A stretch of 64,000 nucleotides of DNA from Polyangium fumosum. GTDB taxonomy: Bacteria; Myxococcota_A; Polyangia; Polyangiales; Polyangiaceae. Positions 17,260 through 24,717 of the stretch are shown here, piece by piece; the stretch's first letter is position 1; each line of letters starts with the position of its first letter. The DNA is taken from positions 1 through 64,000 of the forward strand of contig NZ_SSMQ01000047.1 in the NCBI RefSeq assembly GCF_005144585.1. Reading direction: 5' to 3'. Made by a program: the position numbers and the translations under genes. The notes under the pieces were generated by a model. It was not told the DNA's origin. It made no database searches and saw nothing but the letters and a program-made list of their open reading frames with translations.

Positions 17260-18390
17260 ATGTTCCACGTCGAGGCCATTTCGGTTCGCCCCCTGTCGGT
17301 CCCGCTGCACGATCCCTTCGTCATCGCGACGGGGCGCGTGACCGTGACGCGCTCGGCGGAGGTGCGCGTCACGCTCGCCGCGGCCGGCGCGCGGGCCGAG
17401 GGGCTCGGCGAAGGCGCGGCGCTCTGGCCGGTCACGGTCGAGGATCAGCCGGACGTGCTCGCGGCGCTCGCTGCCGCCGCGGAGCGTTTGTCCGGCCAGT
17501 CGATGGTGCTCCCGCAGGTGGACGGCGAGCGCGGGGTCTCGCTCGCGGGCCTCGTGGAGCTCGGGGCGGCGCTCGACGAGGTGCTCGCTGGGAAGCCGGT
17601 GGCGCGGGCGGCGCTGGAGACGGCGCTGCTCGACGCGTGGGCGCGGCTCGTCGGGATGCCGCTTCGGCGCCTGCTCGGCGGAGCGCGGGGCGAAGCGACG
17701 CGCTGGCTGGAGACGGACATCACGATTCCGATCGCCGAGCCCGCGCGGATGGCCGAGCTCGCGCAGGGCTGGGCGGCGCGGGGCTTTCGCCATTTCAAGG
17801 TGAAGGTCGGCAAGGACATGGCCGAGGACCTCGCGGCGCTTTTCGCCATCCAAAGCGCCGTGCCCGACGCGAGGTTTCGGATCGACGCGAACGCGGGGTT
17901 CTCCGCAGCGCAGGCCATCGCGATGGGGCGCGCCGTGGAGGCCCGAGGGCTCGTCGTCGAATGCTGGGAGCAGCCCTGCGCCGCGGACGACCTCGAAGGA
18001 ATGGCGGAGGTGGCCGCGGCGCTCGCGCCGCCGGTGATTGCGGACGAGTCCGTGAAGACGCTCGCCGATCTCGGGCGGGTGCGCGCGGCGCGGGCCGCGG
18101 ATGGGGTGAACCTGAAGCTCGTGAAATCGGGCGGGCCGCTCGGGGCGCTCGCGATCGGGCGGGCGGCAAGCGAGGCGGGGATGCCGATCATGATCGGCGG
18201 AATGGTGGAGACGCGGCTCGGCATGACGGCCGGCGCGCACGTGGCGGCGGCGCTCGGGGGCGTGGATTTCGTTGATCTCGATACGGCGTGGCTGCTCGAC
18301 GGGGATCCCTACCGCGGTGGATACGAAGCCGACGGCCCGCGGTACGAGCTTTCGGCGGAGCCGGGGCTCGGCGTGATGGCTATCGGGTGA
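17260..18390 (+). CDS. Dipeptide epimerase-like enolase-superfamily enzyme
   Basis: This 376-aa protein belongs to the mandelate racemase/muconate-lactonizing branch of the enolase superfamily, closest in motif to L-Ala-D/L-Glu epimerases that recycle peptidoglycan peptides. It has the KxK catalytic pair (HFKVKVGKD), metal ligands in RIDANAGF, ECWEQP and ADES, the second Lys in NLKLVKSGG and the specificity loop GGMVETRLGM with DLDTAWLLDGDP. The ATG at 17260 gives a natural N terminus (MFHVEAISVRPLSVPLHDPF); a GTG at 17233 overlapping the kinase stop would add nine residues. It ends 11 bases inside the convergent neighbour. Substrate specificity cannot be settled from sequence alone. Confidence 0.85.
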   Translation: MFHVEAISVRPLSVPLHDPFVIATGRVTVTRSAEVRVTLAAAGARAEGLGEGAALWPVTVEDQPDVLAALAAAAERLSGQSMVLPQVDGERGVSLAGLVELGAALDEVLAGKPVARAALETALLDAWARLVGMPLRRLLGGARGEATRWLETDITIPIAEPARMAELAQGWAARGFRHFKVKVGKDMAEDLAALFAIQSAVPDARFRIDANAGFSAAQAIAMGRAVEARGLVVECWEQPCAADDLEGMAEVAAALAPPVIADESVKTLADLGRVRAARAADGVNLKLVKSGGPLGALAIGRAASEAGMPIMIGGMVETRLGMTAGAHVAAALGGVDFVDLDTAWLLDGDPYRGGYEADGPRYELSAEPGLGVMAIG

Positions 18391-19666
18391 TCAAGACGGG
18401 CAAACCATCCCCGTCGTCGAGCACGCGGCCGAGGGCCACGTCGCGATAACCTTCGCCCGCCCTCCTCTCCTGCCGCGCCGTCCCCCAGGCCTCGATTTCG
18501 TCGCCTTCTCGAAGGCAGGTCTCGGCGAGATCGACGAAGCGAGGTTCAACGCGGAGTCCGCGCGCGGAGAGAAATGCCTCAATGCGCGCGGCCGCTTGGG
18601 GGGCGAGCGACCGTGCCCTCTCCTCGGGTGTTCCGAGCGCGACGGCAACACGTTCGCCGCGGACCTCCACCGATTCGGCGCCGTCCACGAGGGTCATGCA
18701 AACGGCCTCGCCGTCGTCGAGGAGGAGATCGTCGATGCGGCCCACGAGCCGGAACGCGAGGCAGGGTTTGCCCGAGAGCGGGGCGATGAGCGCGGGCTTC
18801 GAGCCGCGTGACACGCGTCCCCGCGCCGAGGCGCGCGCGGCGCGGAGCGGCTCGACCGAGGGCGTGTCCTCGATACGCGCGCTTTTTCGTGCGTCGAGGA
18901 GCCGAAGGGCCGCGACGAGCCGCTCGGTGATGCGGGTGGAGGCATAAAGCGGGAAGATCAGGGCGATCCTCGCCACCACGGCGAGGGGGATCATCATGAC
19001 GAACAGGGGGCCGACGGAGTTTGCGAAGGCCTTCCAGCTCGTGAACGCGACCACGGGTCTCGACGCCGTCACCTCGGCGATCCCCATCGCCGCCACCAGC
19101 ATGAGCAGCGGGATGCGCAGGCGCGGCTTCTGGGTTCCCTTGTGCCACGCGTCGAGCTTCCCGTGGAGGGCATCGAGGCGCTCGGTAGCTCGACGCAGCA
19201 AGCTCCGCCGAAGGGGCGTGGGGAGGGGCAGCGGCACGAGGAGCGGCGGAGGCAGGGGCTCGTAGCGAAAGCGGCGATAAATGGCGAACGTGAGGAGGAC
19301 GAGCCCTGCCCAGAGGCCCCACGGGAGCGCGAGCAGCATGCACCAGATGCCGAAAAAGCACAGGCCCGCGAGCAGCAAGAGCCCGACCCCGAGGGCGTTT
19401 TGCTCGAAGCTGGGTACGTGGACCACCTGATCCCACAGGAAAAACGCGTCGACCACCACCGAGAAGAGGAGGCCGAGGGCCGCGGGCACGTAGAGCGCGA
19501 GGGTGCGCGCGACGTCGAGCCACCTGTCCATTTCGACACGCCCACGCAGGGTCCGCAGCGCGTCCGCGGCGGGCAGGGTCGCGGCGCGGCAGCGCGGGCA
19601 AACTGAATCCGTCGCCGGGAGGCGGAGCTTGCAGCCGAGGCAGGCCTTGTCGAGATCGTTGCGCAC
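18380..19666 (-). CDS. Multi-pass membrane protein with N-terminal zinc ribbon
   Basis: This protein is 428 aa from a GTG start at 19666. It begins with a short zinc ribbon (CLGCKLRLPATDSVCPRC), then two pairs of membrane helices (around residues 65-145 and 225-290), and ends in a ~150-residue soluble domain. That domain (KPALIAPLSGKPCLAFRL to the C terminus) has a beta-rich pattern similar to the GIDE/MULAN-like domain often found next to membrane helices in myxobacterial proteins. No enzymatic motif is visible. The gene overlaps the epimerase gene tail-to-tail. The function is unknown. Earlier in-frame starts exist but add no recognisable sequence. Confidence 0.7.
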   Translation of the reverse strand: MRNDLDKACLGCKLRLPATDSVCPRCRAATLPAADALRTLRGRVEMDRWLDVARTLALYVPAALGLLFSVVVDAFFLWDQVVHVPSFEQNALGVGLLLLAGLCFFGIWCMLLALPWGLWAGLVLLTFAIYRRFRYEPLPPPLLVPLPLPTPLRRSLLRRATERLDALHGKLDAWHKGTQKPRLRIPLLMLVAAMGIAEVTASRPVVAFTSWKAFANSVGPLFVMMIPLAVVARIALIFPLYASTRITERLVAALRLLDARKSARIEDTPSVEPLRAARASARGRVSRGSKPALIAPLSGKPCLAFRLVGRIDDLLLDDGEAVCMTLVDGAESVEVRGERVAVALGTPEERARSLAPQAAARIEAFLSARGLRVEPRFVDLAETCLREGDEIEAWGTARQERRAGEGYRDVALGRVLDDGDGLPVLITR

Positions 19667-19811
19667 GCGATGCGTCAGTCTACCGCCCTGAACGGGTGGC
19701 GCGCGAGGGGCGCGAAGGCGCGTCGTTCGGGCAGGTTTCCGCCCTCCGCGGCGTCTTGTGGGGGCGCGCGGCCCGTGTACGCTTACCTTGAACGCATTCA
19801 GGGAGGTATGA

Positions 19812-20507
19812 ATGTCCGAAGGACCGCTTGTCTCGCCGCAGCTCGTCATTCACAGCCGCATGCTCTACACGAGCTGGATCCCCGCCGATCCCAAGGCCTG
19901 CGCGCGCCTCTTGCCGGCCACGCTCCGCCCGGCGAAGAACCACGCGATCTACATGAACCAATACGTGGTCGATTCGCCCGAGCAGACGACGGGCTTTGGC
20001 GCGTATTCGCTCACGTACCTCGGGCTCGATCTCGACGGCCACGTCGCGCCCGACGGCGTGACCCCGGGCCGGTTTTTCACGCATTATCTGAACTCGTCCG
20101 AGCGCGTCCGCACCTACGCGCGCGAGCGCGGCGTGCCGGCCTCGTCCGGCGAGACCTCGCTCGCCATCGAGAACGACATCCTGACGGCCACGACCTCCGT
20201 GGACGGCGTCCCCGTGATCCGCTCCCGCGCCCGCGTGGGCAAGGAGATCGGCATGGTCGCCCGTGGCCACCTCTTTTATCTGACGCGCCTCGGCCATCGC
20301 ATCCTGGGCGGGCGATATCCGTACATCGGGGATCTCGTGACCCCGTTCGAGGTGCTCTCGATCGAGATGCTCGCCCCCGATCATCCGGTGTATGCGCTGC
20401 GCCCCGCGTCGCCGCTCCAGGTCGTGCCGGGCGCTTGTTTTTATTCGCCGAGCGACTCGTTCGTGTATCCCGGCGGCGAGGTGGACCTCGGCCCCGCCGG
20501 CCATTGA
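19812..20507 (+). CDS. Possible acetoacetate-decarboxylase-like barrel protein
   Basis: This 231-aa protein starts with an ATG at 19812 preceded by GGAGG at an ideal distance. The segment LLPATLRPAKNHAIYMNQYVV and the later beta-rich stretch vaguely match the acetoacetate decarboxylase-like barrel, but the catalytic GRE-G-PK region of true decarboxylases is not evident, so the assignment is tentative. It is divergent from the zinc-ribbon membrane gene and convergent with the SnoaL-like gene of the type III PKS operon. That position makes a tailoring role in the polyketide pathway possible, though not shown. Confidence 0.5.
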   Translation: MSEGPLVSPQLVIHSRMLYTSWIPADPKACARLLPATLRPAKNHAIYMNQYVVDSPEQTTGFGAYSLTYLGLDLDGHVAPDGVTPGRFFTHYLNSSERVRTYARERGVPASSGETSLAIENDILTATTSVDGVPVIRSRARVGKEIGMVARGHLFYLTRLGHRILGGRYPYIGDLVTPFEVLSIEMLAPDHPVYALRPASPLQVVPGACFYSPSDSFVYPGGEVDLGPAGH

Positions 20508-20535
20508 GCGGCGGGGCTCGAGGCGCGGAATCCGG

Positions 20536-20973
20536 TCAGTCTTCGTTGCCGTGCACGGGGTCGGTCCTCGGCTTGCCGCGGAGGAAGGCCCCGACGGTGA
20601 CCACGTCGTAGGCGTTTTCCCAGTGCTCCGTGATCAGGCCCCCGCGGAATCGCCACACCCCGCAGAAGGGCACCGCGAGCGTCGCCCCGTCGCGGTGGGC
20701 CCGCAAAACGCCGAAGACGGCGCCGAAATGGTCGTTCGCGACGATGTGCTCCACGTCCATCACCAGGGTGCCGCCGGTCATGCGGACGAGCTCGCGCTCG
20801 TGGGCGACGGCGGCCTCCCTGCCGACGGCGCGGCCGGCGGCGGCATCCCGGACAAATGCCCGATCGGCCTTGTGCAGGACCATATCGTCGGCCGCGTACT
20901 CCCCGATGCGCGTCAGATCGTCGTAAATGGCGCGCAGCGATCGGACGTTCGGATGCAGGGCGGCGGGATTCAT
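20536..20973 (-). CDS. SnoaL-like/NTF2-fold protein
   Basis: This 145-aa protein fits the NTF2/SnoaL cone fold: an N-terminal helix pair (VRSLRAIYDDLTRIGEYAAD), then DMVLHKA, a GREAAVAHERELVRMTGG segment, and terminal strands VPFCGVWRFRGGLITEHWENAYD. The last motif (G-lI-E-W-n-yD) is typical of polyketide cyclases and ketosteroid-isomerase-like proteins. Its ATG at 20973 overlaps the stop of the aldo/keto reductase gene (ATGA), so it is the last gene of the type III PKS operon. A role as cyclase or hydrolase acting on the PKS product is inferred from context. Confidence 0.8.
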   Translation of the reverse strand: MNPAALHPNVRSLRAIYDDLTRIGEYAADDMVLHKADRAFVRDAAAGRAVGREAAVAHERELVRMTGGTLVMDVEHIVANDHFGAVFGVLRAHRDGATLAVPFCGVWRFRGGLITEHWENAYDVVTVGAFLRGKPRTDPVHGNED

Positions 20974-21923
20974 GACTGCTCCTGGGTGGAAGACTCGGCG
21001 GGCGGCGTCGGACGCCACGTCGGCACGCTCGCGGCAATGTTCGCGATTTCGAGCATCTCCTTGTCGTCCAGCTTGACCTGCGCGGCGCGGAGGTTCTCCT
21101 CCAGGTGGGTGATGGAGGAGGTGCCGGGGATCGCGAGAATGGCCGGGGACTTGTGCAAGAGCCAGGCGAGGGCGAGCTGGGCGGGCGTGAGGGCGCGCTT
21201 GCGGGCAAACCCGGCGAGGATGCTGTTCGGCCCGGCGAGGGCGCCGTGTCCCATGGGGAACCACGGGATGAACGCGATTCCGCGCTCCTCGCAATAACGC
21301 AGGACCGGCTCCCCGGCGCGGTCCGCGACGTTGTAGAGGTTCTCCACGGCGACGATCTCGGTCATCGCGAGCGCCCTTTCGAGTTGCTCGATCGAGACCT
21401 CGGGTTGCCCGGAGAGCGCGATATGGCGGATCTTGCCCTGCTCCCGGAGCCGGACGAGCTCGCCGAGCTGATCGGCCAGCGGGACGGCCGGGTCGATGCG
21501 GTGGAGCTGATAGAGATCGATTCGCTCGACCCCGAGGTTGCGCAGGCTCATCTCCACCTGCTGGCGCAGATATGCCGGGCGCCCGCAAGGGACGATGTAC
21601 GGCTGGTCGCGGCGCGTCCAGTCCTCCGGTCCGGAGCGCAAGAGCCCACCCTTCGTGGTGATCACGAGCCCCGCGGGATAGGGGTGCAGGGCGCGGCGGA
21701 TGATCTGCTCATTGGCGTCCGGGCCATAGGAATCGGCCGTGTCGATGAAATTGACGCCGAGGTCGACCGCGCGGCGCAAGAGCCGGATGGCCGCGTCCGG
21801 GTCGGTCGGCGGTCCCCACATGCCGGGCCCGGTCAAGTACATGGCGCCATAGCCGAGGCGTCGCACGGGAAGGTCGCCGCCGAGATGGAACGTCGACGAC
21901 GGAGCTTTCAGCGCAGTATTCAT
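20970..21923 (-). CDS. Aldo/keto reductase
   Basis: This 317-aa NADPH-dependent oxidoreductase has the AKR barrel: LGYGAMYLTGPGMWG at the N terminus, catalytic Asp and Tyr in NFIDTADSYGP, catalytic Lys in VITTKGGL, His in LYQLHRIDP and the cofactor-binding C-terminal IAIPGTSSITHLEENLRAA. It starts at an ATG preceded by AGGAGGGGG and lies between the type III PKS (68 bases upstream) and the SnoaL-like gene (ATGA overlap). It is therefore probably the ketoreductase or a tailoring reductase of the polyketide pathway. Confidence 0.92.
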   Translation of the reverse strand: MNTALKAPSSTFHLGGDLPVRRLGYGAMYLTGPGMWGPPTDPDAAIRLLRRAVDLGVNFIDTADSYGPDANEQIIRRALHPYPAGLVITTKGGLLRSGPEDWTRRDQPYIVPCGRPAYLRQQVEMSLRNLGVERIDLYQLHRIDPAVPLADQLGELVRLREQGKIRHIALSGQPEVSIEQLERALAMTEIVAVENLYNVADRAGEPVLRYCEERGIAFIPWFPMGHGALAGPNSILAGFARKRALTPAQLALAWLLHKSPAILAIPGTSSITHLEENLRAAQVKLDDKEMLEIANIAASVPTWRPTPPAESSTQEQS

Positions 21924-21991
21924 GGCAGTTCCCCCTCCTGTCTTCTCGATGCACGACGGCGGCAAAATGCCCGCCGTCCTTGTCGGCCGTC

Positions 21992-23038
21992 CTAGGCCCT
22001 CCAGGAACCGACGGCCATTTCCGCCGTGATTCCAGGGCCGAACCCTGCGATGACTCCATGCCCGCCGTCGTGAACGTGGTTGTCCGCGAACAGCCGTCCA
22101 ATGGAGTCGAGCACCACCACGCTGGCGATGTTGCCGTATTCCGTCAACGTCGCCCGGCTGTACCGGAACGACTCCTGCGGTACGCCGAGGTACTTGCACA
22201 GATCGTTGAGGATGCGCGGCCCGCCGGCGTGAATGATGTAGAAATCCAGGCTGCCTACGTCCCAGCCGTGACGTTCGACGAGCTCCCGCAGCACGGGCGC
22301 GAGAGGCTTCATCGTCCCCGGGACGCGCTTGTCGAGCCTGAAATGGAATCCCGTTTCTTTCACGAGATACGAGATCCAATCCTCGGTGTTCGGGATGAGA
22401 TACGCCGCATTCCGCTCCAGCCGGATGCCCTTGCCACCGCTGCCCCGGACGACGACCGCGCCCACCGCGTCGCCGAAGAGCCCGTCGGAGAGGAGCGAGC
22501 CGACGTCGTCGTCGGGCGGCTGGTAGCATAACGAGCAGAACTCGCAGGCCACGATGAGCACGTTGCTGCCGGGATGCGCCACGCAGAAGTCGTGCGCGCG
22601 GCTGATGGCCGCCGCTCCGGCCGCGCACCCGAGCTGCGCGATCGGGATCTGCCGCGTGTCGTGACGGAAGCCCATGGCATTCACGAGCCAGGCCGTCATG
22701 GCCGGCATCATGAAGCCCGTGCACGAGACATAGATGATCGCGTCGATGTCCTGCGCCGTCAGTTCTGCATGTTCGAGCGCTTTTCGTATCACCGGAGGTA
22801 CCCGGTGCTTGGCCTCGGCTTCGTAAATCTTGTTGCGGCTCTCGAAGCCATGGTGCTCGAGGGTCTGCTCGAGCGGCTGTACGATGTGCCGCTTCTGCAC
22901 CCCGGTGCTGCTGATGAGCCGCATCGCGAGCCTCAACTGCGGTTTGCCCGCGTGGAGCTGCTCAGCCATCTTCAGCGTGTCTGCCATCGTGACGATGTTC
23001 TCCGGAACCGCGACTTCCGGCCTGCACAAGGTGGCCAT
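21992..23038 (-). CDS. Type III polyketide synthase
   Basis: This 348-aa enzyme condenses malonyl units onto an acyl-CoA starter without carrier proteins. The catalytic triad is complete: Cys138 in QLGCAAGAAA, His270 in IIHAGGPR and Asn303 in YGNIASV, with the same His-Asn spacing (33) as plant chalcone synthase. CTGFMMP and GFGPGITAE are further family signatures. I chose the ATG at 23038 because GGAGGGG lies just before it; an ATG at 23050 would add four residues. It is first of a three-gene operon with an aldo/keto reductase and a SnoaL-like protein. Bacterial relatives make alkylpyrones, alkylresorcinols or tetrahydroxynaphthalene; the product here is unknown. Confidence 0.94.
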   Translation of the reverse strand: MATLCRPEVAVPENIVTMADTLKMAEQLHAGKPQLRLAMRLISSTGVQKRHIVQPLEQTLEHHGFESRNKIYEAEAKHRVPPVIRKALEHAELTAQDIDAIIYVSCTGFMMPAMTAWLVNAMGFRHDTRQIPIAQLGCAAGAAAISRAHDFCVAHPGSNVLIVACEFCSLCYQPPDDDVGSLLSDGLFGDAVGAVVVRGSGGKGIRLERNAAYLIPNTEDWISYLVKETGFHFRLDKRVPGTMKPLAPVLRELVERHGWDVGSLDFYIIHAGGPRILNDLCKYLGVPQESFRYSRATLTEYGNIASVVVLDSIGRLFADNHVHDGGHGVIAGFGPGITAEMAVGSWRA

Positions 23039-23213
23039 GATCCCCTCCATGTGTTCGACGCCCGAGAAAGGTCCGGTCGAAGAAAATAATCGCGTGGCCA
23101 GCGACGGTGTCTTCTGCCAGGACGAGAACGAACTCTGTGAAAATGGGAGACCGATCCCGTTCACACGGCGTTTCCGCGGGCCCGGACGCCGGGAAGGCTC
23201 GCTCTCGACGACA

Positions 23214-23456
23214 TCATTTGGCCTCTTCCCCTGGAGCTTTTCGTGATTCTCGCAGGGCCGCCGCCGCATCCGATTTCGCATATCGCAGGTTCGCGATGAC
23301 CAGGTCCAAGAGCTCGGTCGCGAAGGTGATGACGTCACGAGCCTGGTACCCAGCGTTCATGAAATCGCGGAACATGGTCTTCGCGAGGACGTGGATCTCC
23401 GCGCCTGACATCGATCCTCGTACGGCGCGCGATTCGTCGCTGTCTTCCGGCGGCAT
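23214..23456 (-). CDS. Small helical protein, unknown
   Basis: This 80-aa protein from an ATG at 23456 (or 65 aa from an ATG at 23411) is mostly helical, with AEIHVLAKTMFRDFMNAGYQ and VITFATELLDLVIANLRYAK as its conserved-looking core and a charged tail. I do not recognise the family. It lies 175 bases upstream of the type III PKS on the same strand and could belong to that transcription unit. Confidence 0.5.
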   Translation of the reverse strand: MPPEDSDESRAVRGSMSGAEIHVLAKTMFRDFMNAGYQARDVITFATELLDLVIANLRYAKSDAAAALRESRKAPGEEAK

Positions 23457-24001
23457 GGCCCTGCTCTCCGATCTCTCCGCTCGTGGGAAGACCCATCGAT
23501 TGCACGGAAGCGAGCAAGCTCCAGACCAGGCGAGCGCGCCCCGGGCGTGGATGAAATTACGGTCGCCGGACTCCACCGTTGTCGCTCATTCAATCGATGA
23601 GCGCGAGCGCGACTACGTCTTGTGCGGCATTGTGGGATATCGCGCGAGGCGGCCGGGTAAATGCTGCGCGTTTCATTCGCGGCATATGGGTGCGCCTTGC
23701 CCGGCCTCGCTCCGCCGCCGTGGCCATCTTCGAGGGTAGATGCCGGGTCGGGAGCGGTCCCTCTCCACTACGCGCGCCCCCCTCAGCCGCATGGACGGCG
23801 CCGTCCTCCGCCACGGGGCCCCTCGCCCTTGCGCGCGTCGGGAGCCGCGCAATCGTCCGTCCGCGTCGCAGATAGTCGCTGCGTCCGCCGCCGTCGTGCC
23901 GCGCCGCGCGTGCACATCCGCGCGCTCCGCCCGAAGCGGTTCGGGCGATGCTCCAGGAGGGTCGCTTTCATCCACGCTCGGCAGGTCGCCGAGGGGGCCG
24001 A
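23457..24001. other. Gene-free interval
   Basis: About 545 bases without a convincing gene: frames on both strands are short and of poor composition. It separates the type III PKS region from the dienelactone hydrolase operon, which ends at 24002. Confidence 0.5.
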
Positions 24002-24706
24002 TCAGAGGTGCGATTTCAGGAATGCGAGCGTGAGCGCCCAGGCCTGGGACGCGGCGGCCGCGTTGTAATTGCTGCGCGCGTCGCAGAAGAAGCCGTGATC
24101 GTGCTCGGAGAACTCGATGTTGACGAAGGGCTTTCCGTGCTTCCGCAGCGCGTCGACCGTGCTCTGCGCCGCCTCCTGCGGGATGAACGGATCCTTGCCG
24201 GCCCAGATGAGCAGGATGGGCCCCGCTTGCGTCGCGGCATAAGAGAGCTTGTCGGGCGCGATGCTCCCGTAAAAGGAGACCGCGCACTTGAGCGGGGCGA
24301 CGCCGTTCGTCACGAACGAGAGGCGCCCGCCCATGCAGAACCCGAGCGCGGCGACGCGGGCCTCCGCCACGGCCGGGTGCTTGGCGAGGTAGTCGGCGGC
24401 GGCGCGCACGTCGGCCTCACTCTGCTCGCCCTTGTATTGACCCGCGAGCTTCAGGCTGGGGGCGAAGTCCGCGTAGTTGCCCTCGTAGCCGGGCGTGGTG
24501 CGGTGGAAGAGATCCGGCGCGAGCGTTACGTACCCCTCGCGCGCAAAGCGCTCGGCGACGTCGCGGATGTGCGCGTTGACGCCGAAGATCTCCTGCAGGA
24601 TCAGAATCGCGGGGCGGGGCCCGTCGCCCTCGGGCCGGCAGAGATAGCCGTCCATCGTGGTGCCGTCGGCGACGGGGATCTGAACACGCTCGGTGCGAAT
24701 GGTCAT
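24002..24706 (-). CDS. Dienelactone hydrolase family protein
   Basis: This 234-aa alpha/beta hydrolase carries the dienelactone hydrolase catalytic set: Cys124 in ALGFCMGGR, Asp in WAGKDPFIP, His in FSEHDHGFF and the auxiliary Glu in LQEIFGVNAHIR. The length is standard. The ATG at 24706 has AAGGAG in place. It is the last gene of a four-gene leftward set, 11 bases after the MMPL transporter. True dienelactone hydrolases act in chloroaromatic degradation, but most family members have other ester or lactone substrates, so the natural substrate is unknown. Confidence 0.9.
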   Translation of the reverse strand: MTIRTERVQIPVADGTTMDGYLCRPEGDGPRPAILILQEIFGVNAHIRDVAERFAREGYVTLAPDLFHRTTPGYEGNYADFAPSLKLAGQYKGEQSEADVRAAADYLAKHPAVAEARVAALGFCMGGRLSFVTNGVAPLKCAVSFYGSIAPDKLSYAATQAGPILLIWAGKDPFIPQEAAQSTVDALRKHGKPFVNIEFSEHDHGFFCDARSNYNAAAASQAWALTLAFLKSHL

Positions 24707-24717
24707 CGGTTTCTCCT

